From an uncultured Bacteroidales bacterium (GTDB lineage: Bacteria > Bacteroidota > Bacteroidia > Bacteroidales > UBA932): 15,650 nt of DNA. Each line of letters starts with the position of its first letter. Position 1 is the first letter of the stretch. Below, piece by piece: positions 1 to 5,786 of this stretch. The notes under the pieces are model-generated. The model did no database searches. It saw only the letters and a list, made by a program, of their open reading frames with translations, and was not told the DNA's origin. Both the position numbers and the translations under genes were made by a program. The stretch spans positions 1 to 15,650 of the forward strand of contig CAJOMB010000015.1 in NCBI GenBank assembly GCA_905235615.1. Direction: 5' to 3'.

Positions 1-61
1 GCGGCTGGGCGCAGCCCAGGGCCAGGAAACCCGGCAACAAAAGGGAAAGGATTCGACTCAT
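1..61 (-). CDS. N-terminus of an exported protein (partial)
   Basis: Only the first 20 codons lie in the window; the gene continues past position 1. The translation, MSRILSLLLPGFLALGCAQP, is a short signal peptide with one Arg, a Leu-rich core and a cleavage region. Two readings are possible: a lipoprotein with lipobox A-L-G-C17, or a signal peptidase I site after A18 leaving Gln19 at the mature N-terminus, as is common in Bacteroidota. The ATG at 61-59 is preceded by a purine-rich GGGGAAAG stretch and a -7 box at 79-86, which supports this start. The function cannot be told from this fragment. Confidence 0.6.
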   Translation of the reverse strand, partial: MSRILSLLLPGFLALGCAQP

Positions 62-78
62 AACAATTAAACTTTCCC

Positions 79-112
79 CAAATTTACCAAGAATTTCTGG
101 GATTTACACAAA
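79..112 (-). promoter_or_regulatory. Bacteroidota-type promoter for the gene at 61-1
   Basis: Read leftward, TAAATTTG (86-79) matches the -7 consensus TAnnTTTG and TTTG (112-109) matches the -33 element. The spacer is 22 bases, slightly longer than the usual 19-21. Transcription would start near 72-75, about a dozen bases before the ATG at 61. If so, the gene does not depend on the stronger promoter at 274-304, and the RNA from that promoter may be a separate transcript. Confidence 0.5.
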
Positions 113-133
113 CAGCCCAAAGCCGTGAGTATT

Positions 134-269
134 TCAAACAATGGCTCGCATCCCTGCGAGCCATTGTTTGATTAGTTAGTAGTGTATTCTTACCTTAAAG
201 AAGAAGGTTAATTAAGTTGGTTAGAAAAAGCGTTTTTACATCTGGAAAAGGAGTACGCACCCGTTTTCC
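134..269 (-). ncRNA. Candidate small RNA, about 135 nt
   Basis: A consensus promoter at 304-274 fires into this stretch, which has no credible ORF. The 5' end forms a hairpin: TGGAAAA/TTTTCCA (270-264 with 249-243), a C-C mismatch, then GGGU/ACUC closing a small loop. A G-poor, unstructured C/A/U-rich linker follows. The 3' end is a perfect 16-bp stem (170-155 with 150-135, loop 154-151, read leftward GGGA). The gene at 61 appears to have its own promoter, so a stand-alone sRNA is plausible. The alternative is a 200-nt structured leader of that gene. The final hairpin lacks a clear U-tail, so the 3' end is uncertain. I do not recognise the family. Confidence 0.45.
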
Positions 270-273
270 ATTA

Positions 274-304
274 CAAAGGTACAACTTATTTTTATTTTTC
301 CAAA
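274..304 (-). promoter_or_regulatory. Consensus promoter for the candidate small RNA
   Basis: Read leftward it has TTTG (304-301), exactly 19 spacer bases, then TACCTTTG (281-274). This is a full match to the Bacteroidota -33/-7 consensus, with an AT-rich stretch (305-340) upstream. Expected start is about 266-270. It lies just beyond the stop codon of the TonB-dependent receptor. Confidence 0.75.
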
Positions 305-332
305 AATTATTTAACTTTTCTTTATTAAATAA
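301..332 (-). terminator. Weak AU-only terminator after the receptor gene
   Basis: Read leftward from the receptor stop (339), TTATTTAA (332-325) pairs with TTAAATAA (314-307) across a 10-base loop and is followed at once by TTTTT (306-302). The stem has only A-U pairs, so it is weak. The U-run overlaps the -33 element of the next promoter. Confidence 0.35.
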
Positions 333-338
333 ATATTT

Positions 339-2522
339 TTAAAAACTAAATCGCATTTTTATTGAGAAATTTCTTGGAGCCTGGGGATAGACTCCGATTC
401 CTGTATAAACGTTTGCCTCGGCCTCAGAATAGCTTTCCCACCTCCAACCGGAAGCGTAATACATGTGATTCAGGAGGTTATGGACAAAAAGGCCTACGCT
501 GAGATTTCCGCTCCCGACGGGGAAGCTCTTGCTCAGCCGGGCGTCCATCACGAAGTAGGCCGGAATGGCCATCTCCTCCCGCATGGAGTTGTCAATGAAC
601 TGCTTCCCCACATATTTTCCGTCCACGGAGAAGGTCAAATCCTGCCAGGGAACGAAGGTAAGGCGCAGCATCCCAATCACCGAAGGCGACATGAGCATGG
701 TGGTCTTGCCATAATGAATGGGGTAGGTTTTGGTATATTCCTCATTGGGCACATAGGCCGTATAGTCCCGAATCTGGTTCATGGAGAGGGTGAGGTTGCC
801 GTCGCTCTTCAGCCAGCGGAGCGGCATCCAGGCGGCGGACAGTTCCAGGCCCCGGCGCCAGGAGCGGTCCACATTCTCCTTGATGGCATAACCGCTGGAG
901 GACAGTCGGCCCGTTTCCAGGAGCATGTCCTTATATTCCATGGCATAGAGATTGGCCGACGCATGCAAGGTCTTGCCTTCGAAGCGCCAGCCCAATTCCA
1001 GGTCCAGCATGGACTCCGGGCGGATGGGAGCCCCCTCCCCCTTCACATTCTCCTTGATGTCTCCCCTGCCCGGCTCCCGGTGCCCGACAGCCGCAGAAGC
1101 ATAAAGAGTATGCGCCCCCAGCGAGGCCGACACCCCCGCACGGGGATTGAAAAAATGCCAGTTCTGCGTATAATCCAGGCGGTCTTCAGGGGCGGCGCCG
1201 TACTCCAACCAGTCATCATCGGCCCCGGAAAGGCGGTAGCGGATGCCGCGGTACTGAAGGTCCGCATAGGCAGTGAGCCAGCGCAGCGGAGCATATTCTG
1301 CCCGAACAAAGGCGCTCCCGTCCGTCTTCCAGCCCTTGTTGTCGTACCAATTGCCGGCCGTGAAACTCTTCAGCGTCTTCACCCAGAGCACCTCTCCCCA
1401 GTGGTCTCCGACATAATGCGAGAGATACAGCCCTCCCGTAATGTTCAGACGCTCCGTCTTGTAGCGCAGCGCAGCCTGGCCCACCCAAAGGTCGTTCCCC
1501 ATCTTTTTCTGATAAGTCATGTCGCTGCGAGAGGCCGCCTGGCCCGGGTCCACACCAAAATTCTTCAATTTGCGATTCACCTTGTAATACTCGTCATAGC
1601 CGTCTCCGCGGGTGTAATTGGCCGTGGCGGAAAAGGCGAGCGCATCGCTGAAAGCATGCGTATATTGCAGCTGAAGGTGATGCTGGGCATAGTTGTCCGT
1701 CTGGTTGGGATAATAGTACACATTCCCCAGTTCGTCGTAATACTCCCCCGCCGGATTGTAGGTCCTGTCCTTAGCATACTGCTCCAGGTCAATTCCGTCC
1801 CAGGTGATGCCGCTCCTTTGCCTGCCCATCAGGTAGGTGAACCGCACGGAATGCCGCCTTCCCAACCAGCCGATGGCGGCCAAGGCGCTTTGGGAGCGCA
1901 CGAAGGCATTGCGGATATAGCCGTCGGTGGTATTGTAGGAATAGGCTCCCGAAGCGTAAAAACCCTTTCGGGTGCGTCCGGTGGAGGCGGCCACCGTGGT
2001 AATGAACGTGTTGTAGGAGCCGGCGGAGAAGCTCACATCGGCCCAAGGGTCGGGCGTCACAAAAGCCGTGTTCATGTTGACGCTGGCCCCGAAAGCACCC
2101 GCACCCGAGGCCGATGTCCCCAGCCCCCGCTGAACCTGAACGGAGGAGAGCAGGGAGGTCAGCGCCGGGATGTTCATCCAGAAAACCTCCTGCGACTCCG
2201 CATCATTGAGGGTGATGCCGTTCAGCGTCACGTTGATTTGCGAACCTTTGGACCCGCGGATGGTCATGGCCGACGCCCCCAATCCCGTACCACCCTCATT
2301 GTAGGTGACCACCGAAGGCAGCAGGCTCAAAGTCATGGGAAGGGAATTCAAGGGATTGGTGGCCTCCAAGGCTTCCTTCTCCACATTTTCGTAGGTAACA
2401 GGCGTGTTACGGCCGGCACGGGAGGCCGACACCACCACCGAGTCCAAACGCTCGGTCTTTTCCTGCGCCGCAGCGCAGAAAGACAGCACAATCAGTGCTG
2501 AAAACAAAATTGTTCTATTCAT
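339..2522 (-). CDS. TonB-dependent outer-membrane receptor, probable thiamin(e)/TPP uptake
   Basis: A 727-residue receptor. Residues 1-19 are a signal peptide (cleavage near CAAA|QEK, leaving Gln20). A TonB-box-like DSVVVSAS (27-34) follows, then a plug domain (about 36-150, with AMTIRGSKGSQINVTLNG) and a 22-strand-type barrel ending in an aromatic residue (MRFSF). It has no carboxypeptidase-like N-terminal domain and no SusD partner, so it is not a SusC-type glycan importer. The substrate is inferred from the TPP riboswitch directly upstream: TPP-controlled TonB receptors of Bacteroidota are predicted thiamin transporters (OMR1/OMthi class). No pnuT or thiamin kinase gene is adjacent, unlike in Bacteroides. 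The ATG directly follows the aptamer, and the signal peptide supports this start. The receptor call is firm; the substrate is inferred. Confidence 0.93.
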   Translation of the reverse strand: MNRTILFSALIVLSFCAAAQEKTERLDSVVVSASRAGRNTPVTYENVEKEALEATNPLNSLPMTLSLLPSVVTYNEGGTGLGASAMTIRGSKGSQINVTLNGITLNDAESQEVFWMNIPALTSLLSSVQVQRGLGTSASGAGAFGASVNMNTAFVTPDPWADVSFSAGSYNTFITTVAASTGRTRKGFYASGAYSYNTTDGYIRNAFVRSQSALAAIGWLGRRHSVRFTYLMGRQRSGITWDGIDLEQYAKDRTYNPAGEYYDELGNVYYYPNQTDNYAQHHLQLQYTHAFSDALAFSATANYTRGDGYDEYYKVNRKLKNFGVDPGQAASRSDMTYQKKMGNDLWVGQAALRYKTERLNITGGLYLSHYVGDHWGEVLWVKTLKSFTAGNWYDNKGWKTDGSAFVRAEYAPLRWLTAYADLQYRGIRYRLSGADDDWLEYGAAPEDRLDYTQNWHFFNPRAGVSASLGAHTLYASAAVGHREPGRGDIKENVKGEGAPIRPESMLDLELGWRFEGKTLHASANLYAMEYKDMLLETGRLSSSGYAIKENVDRSWRRGLELSAAWMPLRWLKSDGNLTLSMNQIRDYTAYVPNEEYTKTYPIHYGKTTMLMSPSVIGMLRLTFVPWQDLTFSVDGKYVGKQFIDNSMREEMAIPAYFVMDARLSKSFPVGSGNLSVGLFVHNLLNHMYYASGWRWESYSEAEANVYTGIGVYPQAPRNFSIKMRFSF

Positions 2523-2523
2523 T

Positions 2524-2597
2524 TCCTTACGACGGTATCAACCGTATCAAGTTCAACGGGTATAATCTCAATCAGGAATTTCCTGATACCCCTAATA
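2524..2597 (-). promoter_or_regulatory. TPP riboswitch (THI element)
   Basis: Read leftward, the element shows P2 GGGGT/ACCC, a P3 hairpin ATCAGG-AAATT-CCTGAT (2587-2571), the core TTGAGA (consensus CUGAGA), and TACCCGTTGAACTTGATA. A short hairpin CGGT-TGAT-ACCG and the closing CGTAAGGAA follow. The usual CCUGAU...GUAGGGA pairing appears here as CTTGAT...GTAAGGA, a compensatory change that keeps the helix. The AAGGAA at the 3' edge is the only Shine-Dalgarno-like sequence, and the ATG starts at 2522. Ligand binding would therefore mask the ribosome site directly, favouring translational repression by TPP. Confidence 0.92.
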
Positions 2598-2605
2598 TGT
2601 CTTTT

Positions 2606-2727
2606 TTGAAAGGAGTATGATGTTCAAAAACCCATGGCCACCCTCGGCCGTGTAAGAGGGAGGGGCCCAACCTTTTGGTTGGGAGGGGTCGCGAAGCGAC
2701 GGTTTTTGAATATTATACTCCTTTCAA
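2606..2727. repeat. 122-bp nested palindromic intergenic element
   Basis: Outer arms 2606-2632 and 2701-2727 are 27-base inverted repeats with two mismatches. The 68-base interior holds three smaller hairpins: CATGGCC/GGCCGTG (2633-2639 with 2646-2652, one wobble), CCCAACC-TTTT-GGTTGGG (2666-2683) and GTCGC-GAA-GCGAC (2688-2700). The element begins one base after the cyclotransferase stop codon and ends about nine bases from the TPP aptamer. Neither orientation has a U-run after the outer stem, so it is not a standard intrinsic terminator. It has no ORF. It resembles a REP or MITE-like dispersed element; copy number in the genome cannot be seen here. Confidence 0.7.
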
Positions 2728-3477
2728 TCAATGCTTTACTAGTTCAATCTGATAAAGTTTCGGCCAGTTTTTGCCGGTAAGGTAAATCTTGCCGGCGGCG
2801 TCCACGGCAATGCCGTTCAGGACATCGGTGGCCGATGTCCAAAGCTCGTCCGGGAGGAGTCCGGCACAGTCAATGGTGCCCTCCACCTTGCCGGAACGGG
2901 GATCGATGATGGCGATCATGTCCGTGAGGTACACATTGGCCCAGACTTTGCCGTCAATCCATTCCAGTTCGTTCAGGTTCCTGAGCGGCTTGCCATTCAG
3001 GGTGACCGGCTGCTTGCGCAGCACCTTCAGGTCCTTGTCCATAAAGTACAGGTTGGCGCTGCCGTCGCTGGCGATGAGCTGCTTGCCGTCCGTAGTAAGG
3101 CCCCAGCCTTCCCGAGGATAGCCCACCGTCTTGCGGTACTCCAGCGTGGCGGCGTCGTACAGGAAAGCCACCCTGTTGGTCCAGGTAAGGATATACAGCG
3201 TATTTCCCAAGACCACACTCCCCTCTGCGAAATACTTGGCATTCAGCTTCTTGTTAAGGACAGGCTTGCCGCTTGCCAGGTCCACGGTGCGGATGGAACT
3301 GGTGCCGTACTGTCCCGTCGTCTCATACAGCTTGCCGTCATGGAAAAAGAGCCCCTGGGTATAAGCGGCCATGTCGTGAGGATAATCCTTCACCACCTTC
3401 AGTTTGTAGCGCGTCACCTGTGCGTTGGAACAGGCGCACAGCATGAGAGCCGTCAGAAATACACCAAAACGTTTCAT
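2728..3477 (-). CDS. Glutaminyl-peptide cyclotransferase (plant/bacterial beta-propeller type)
   Basis: A 249-residue exported enzyme of the Glu_cyclase_2 family, which turns N-terminal Gln of proteins into pyroglutamate in the periplasm. Family motifs appear in order: YTQGL (39-43), the stretch starting Y51-E-T-T-G, FAEGSVV, ILTWTN, GWGLTTDG, ASDGSANLYF, NLNELEWIDGKVWANVYLTD, NGIAVD and TGKNWPKLYQIE near the end. The N-terminus is either a lipobox (L-C-A-C16) or a signal peptidase I site SNA|Q20; the latter would make the enzyme itself a Gln-starting protein. It has its own promoter upstream. The receptor downstream could be co-transcribed, because no consensus promoter is visible between them. 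Confidence 0.9.
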   Translation of the reverse strand: MKRFGVFLTALMLCACSNAQVTRYKLKVVKDYPHDMAAYTQGLFFHDGKLYETTGQYGTSSIRTVDLASGKPVLNKKLNAKYFAEGSVVLGNTLYILTWTNRVAFLYDAATLEYRKTVGYPREGWGLTTDGKQLIASDGSANLYFMDKDLKVLRKQPVTLNGKPLRNLNELEWIDGKVWANVYLTDMIAIIDPRSGKVEGTIDCAGLLPDELWTSATDVLNGIAVDAAGKIYLTGKNWPKLYQIELVKH

Positions 3478-3484
3478 AGCGACG

Positions 3485-3515
3485 CAAATTTATACATTAT
3501 TTCCGTTCTATCCAA
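3485..3515 (-). promoter_or_regulatory. Promoter of the cyclotransferase gene, nearly leaderless
   Basis: Read leftward, TTG (3515-3513), a 20-base spacer and TAAATTTG (3492-3485) precede the ATG at 3477 by only seven bases. Transcription would begin within a few bases of the start codon, so the mRNA should be leaderless or nearly so. Confidence 0.55.
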
Positions 3516-3560
3516 GGGATATTCATACCTTAAAGATAAGGATTATTTGAAGATAATGCT

Positions 3561-3568
3561 TATATTTG
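3561..3568 (+). promoter_or_regulatory. -7 box of the pgi promoter
   Basis: TATATTTG matches TAnnTTTG exactly. No TTTG lies at the normal distance (one at 3546-3549 is too close). Expected start is around 3573-3576, giving a 5' leader of about 25 bases. This rules out the in-frame TTG at 3573 as the translation start of pgi. Confidence 0.6.
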
Positions 3569-3599
3569 TGAATTGAGAAACAACACAAAAAGACCCAAT

Positions 3600-4937
3600 A
3601 TGATCAAAGTAGAAACCAAAGGTTGCGAGTCTTTCGTAGATTCCGCCAAGTATGAAGCTTACGTAGCCAAGGCCCTGGACGCCTTCGATGTCCTCAAAGA
3701 CGAGACCGGTGAGGGAAACGATTTCCTGGGCTGGAAGAAACTTCCCCGCCAGATTACGGACCGCGAACTGTCCGAGTATGAAGCCATCCGGGACAAATGG
3801 GCAAAGAAAGGGGTGGACCTGGTGATTGCCATCGGCATCGGCGGCAGTTACCTGGGAGCCAAGTGCGTGATGGAAGCCCTCAGCCACAATTTTGCCAAGC
3901 AGCTCAAGAGCAAGGACGCCGCAGAGGTGGTCTTCGCCGGCAACAACCTCTCCGAAGAGTACCTGGCAGAGCTCATGGACCTGGCCGCAGAGCGCAACGT
4001 GGCCTGCATCGTCATCTCCAAGAGCGGCACCACCACCGAGCCCGCCGTGGCCTTCCGCATCGTGAAACAGTATTTGGAGAGCCATTACGGGAAGGAGGAA
4101 GCCGCAGACCGCATCGTAGCCATTACGGATGCCCAGAAGGGCGCCCTCAAGACCCTTGCCACCCAGGAGAATTACGTCAGTTTCGTGGTTCCCGACAACG
4201 TAGGAGGCCGTTTCAGCGTCTTCACCCCCGTGGGCCTTCTTCCCATCTGCGTGGCCGGCTTTGACATCCGCGAATTGGTGGCCGGTGCCGTTGACGCCCT
4301 CAAGGACCTGGAAATCAAGAGCGAGAAGAACCCCGCCATCCAGTATGCGGCCATGCGGAACTGCCTGCATACGGAACTGGGAAAGAGCACGGAAATCCTG
4401 GTGAACTACAACCCCAAACTCACTTACGTGGCCGAATGGTGGAAGCAGCTCTTCGGAGAATCCGAAGGAAAGGACGGAAAGGGCATCTACCCTGCCAGCG
4501 TGAACAACACGGCCGACCTCCACTCCATGGGCCAGTTCATCCAGGAAGGTTCCCGCATCATGTTTGAGACCGTCCTGCACGTGGAGAACGCCCAAAGGAG
4601 CGTGGTCATCGAGTCCGACCCTCAGAACCTGGACCAGCTCAACTACCTGGCCGGCAAGCACATTGAGCACTGCAACCACATGGCCGAACTGGGCACCCAA
4701 ATTGCCCATATCGACGGCGGCGTGCCCCAGATGGCCGTCACCTTCGAAAAGGTGGATGCCTTCAACCTGGGCAGCCTGCTGTACTTCTTCGAATTCGCCT
4801 GCGGCATCAGCGCCTACATCCTGGGCGTGAACCCCTTCAACCAGCCCGGCGTGGAGGCGTACAAGAAGAACATGTTCGCCCTGTTGGAGAAGCCCGGTTA
4901 CGAAAAGGCCACCAAGGCCATCAAAGAACGCCTGTAA
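3600..4937 (+). CDS. pgi: Glucose-6-phosphate isomerase
   Basis: A 445-residue cytoplasmic enzyme interconverting glucose-6-phosphate and fructose-6-phosphate in glycolysis and gluconeogenesis. The length is typical of the short bacterial Pgi of Bacteroidales. Visible motifs are the sugar-phosphate loop IGIGGSYLGAK (78-88), SKSGTTTEPA (140-149), GGRFSV (202-207), the signature around LFGESEGKDGKG (284-295, probable catalytic E287), and C-terminal NPFNQPGVEAYKKN, which supplies the active-site lysine. The ATG at 3600 is chosen over an in-frame TTG at 3573 because the -7 box at 3561-3568 puts the RNA start at or after that TTG. It is transcribed alone and ends at a bidirectional terminator. Confidence 0.97.
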   Translation: MIKVETKGCESFVDSAKYEAYVAKALDAFDVLKDETGEGNDFLGWKKLPRQITDRELSEYEAIRDKWAKKGVDLVIAIGIGGSYLGAKCVMEALSHNFAKQLKSKDAAEVVFAGNNLSEEYLAELMDLAAERNVACIVISKSGTTTEPAVAFRIVKQYLESHYGKEEAADRIVAITDAQKGALKTLATQENYVSFVVPDNVGGRFSVFTPVGLLPICVAGFDIRELVAGAVDALKDLEIKSEKNPAIQYAAMRNCLHTELGKSTEILVNYNPKLTYVAEWWKQLFGESEGKDGKGIYPASVNNTADLHSMGQFIQEGSRIMFETVLHVENAQRSVVIESDPQNLDQLNYLAGKHIEHCNHMAELGTQIAHIDGGVPQMAVTFEKVDAFNLGSLLYFFEFACGISAYILGVNPFNQPGVEAYKKNMFALLEKPGYEKATKAIKERL

Positions 4938-4957
4938 GCCCACTTGCATCAAAAAAG

Positions 4958-4993
4958 AAAGACATCGGCCCGCAAATAGGCCGATGTCTTTTT
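4958..4993. terminator. Bidirectional terminator between pgi and rnpB
   Basis: AAAGACATCGGCC (4958-4970) pairs perfectly with GGCCGATGTCTTT (4979-4991) over an 8-base loop. On the + strand the stem runs into TTTTTC; on the - strand it runs into TTTCTTTTTTG. It therefore serves pgi from the left and RNase P RNA from the right. Confidence 0.9.
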
Positions 4994-4994
4994 C

Positions 4995-5313
4995 AATGGC
5001 AAAGCCGTAAGCCGCTTTCTGTTTTTAAATCTGTCATTTATCTTCGCAACCTACCCCCCGGCATCAGGCGGGCAGCCCTCAACTGCCGGTATATTTGGTC
5101 TTGCAGGCCCGGACAACGTACCCGCGGCATGTCGCCATGCGGCGTCGTGGGCTCTTACCCCGCGTTTTCACCCTTACCGGAGAAACTCCGGCGGTAATTT
5201 TCTGTTACGTTGCTTGAAGATTACTCCCCACTGTGCTTTCCACAGCCGGGTGCCCTTCCCTGTGCGGACTTTCCTCAGCCCTTGCGGACCGCGACAGATC
5301 GCTCTACCATTTA
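4995..5313 (-). ncRNA. rnpB: RNase P RNA, bacterial type A
   Basis: This is the catalytic RNA of RNase P, which matures tRNA 5' ends. Read leftward it contains the conserved GAGGAAAGTCCG (5276-5265), GGTAAGGGTGAAA, GGTAAGAGCCCAC (5159-5147), AAGATAAATGACAG (5044-5031) and ACAGAAAGCGGCTTACGG near the 3' end. The ends are defined by a P1 helix: AATGGTAGAGC (5311-5301) pairs over 11 positions with GCTTTGCCATT (5005-4995), with wobbles. Length is about 317-320 nt. The first P1 base overlaps the recX stop codon. A TACCTTTG box sits about a dozen bases upstream, so the RNA probably has its own promoter. Confidence 0.95.
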
Positions 5314-5781
5314 TTTCTCCGCTGCAAAGGTAGCAATAATTTCGGAAACAAGCGTCTCCACGGCATCGTAATCGTAGCCACGGGTGAGGCCGAAACGCAG
5401 CAGTTTCAGGCGGAACTGGGGGTCTCCCTCCAAGGTGCGGGCCTTGGAGAGAAGCACTTTCCGAAGCTTGTCGGCCTGCTTTCCCTCATCCACCTCTTCT
5501 ATGGCCGCCCGGATGATTTCCTCCGAAACACCCTTGGCCTTGAGCTGGAAGCGGATTTTAACGGGGCCCCAGCCCTGAATGGTGGCCTTCTCCCGGGCAA
5601 AGGCCTGCGCATAGCGCGCATTGTCCACATACTTCTCCTTCGTAAGGGCCTCCACCACCTTCCGGGCGGCATCGGCATCACCCTCAAGGTCTCTGAGGGC
5701 CTTGCGGTAGATATCGGCCTCGCAATACTCCGCCTTGGAGCAGAGCTTCTGCAAACGGTTCAGGCAACGGGCGATTTCCAT
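5311..5781 (-). CDS. recX: Regulatory protein RecX
   Basis: A 156-residue all-helical protein of normal RecX length. Characteristic stretches are the Cys/Tyr-rich N-terminal repeat LCSKAEYCEADIYRKAL, then DNARYAQAFAREKATIQGWG (53-72), a core element starting KIRFQLKAKGVS, and C-terminal KLLRFGLTRGYDYDAV. RecX binds RecA filaments and modulates strand exchange. It is the last protein gene of a leftward operon (yicC, rlmN, patatin, recX), five bases after the patatin gene. That operon is divergent from recA, about 4.5 kb away. The stop codon (5313-5311) touches the first base of RNase P RNA. Confidence 0.92.
   Translation of the reverse strand: MEIARCLNRLQKLCSKAEYCEADIYRKALRDLEGDADAARKVVEALTKEKYVDNARYAQAFAREKATIQGWGPVKIRFQLKAKGVSEEIIRAAIEEVDEGKQADKLRKVLLSKARTLEGDPQFRLKLLRFGLTRGYDYDAVETLVSEIIATFAAEK
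5325..5332 (-). promoter_or_regulatory. -7 box of rnpB, inside the recX coding sequence
   Basis: Read leftward this is TACCTTTG, a perfect TAnnTTTG, with an expected start near 5317-5320, a few bases before the P1 helix of RNase P RNA. The nearest TTG (5351-5349) leaves a spacer of only 16, so the -33 element is poor. The box lies within the last codons of recX. Confidence 0.55.
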
Positions 5782-5786
5782 ACTTC

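Noticed and set aside
135..170. Perfect hairpin read as an ordinary intrinsic terminator
   Set aside because: Neither strand has a T-run after the stem. Kept only as the 3' structure of the candidate RNA.
236..271. An 11-codon leader peptide in the candidate small RNA
   Set aside because: Its ATG is only three bases from the -7 box, so it probably lies at or before the RNA start.
465..2501. A 678-codon open frame on the + strand opposite the receptor gene
   Set aside because: It is antisense to a clear TonB receptor, its product is low-complexity His/Gly/Arg-rich with no domain, and it is explained by the GC-rich codon pattern of the real gene.
2700..2727. TATAAT-like sequence as a sigma70 promoter for the receptor
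   Set aside because: It lies in the palindrome arm and does not match the Bacteroidota consensus used elsewhere in the window.
3573..3599. TTG start extending pgi by nine residues
   Set aside because: The -7 box at 3561-3568 places the RNA start at about this TTG; the ATG at 3600 gives the family length.
3543..4952. A 469-codon open frame on the - strand opposite pgi
   Set aside because: Shadow of pgi with no recognisable domain. It also runs through the pgi promoter region and the shared terminator.
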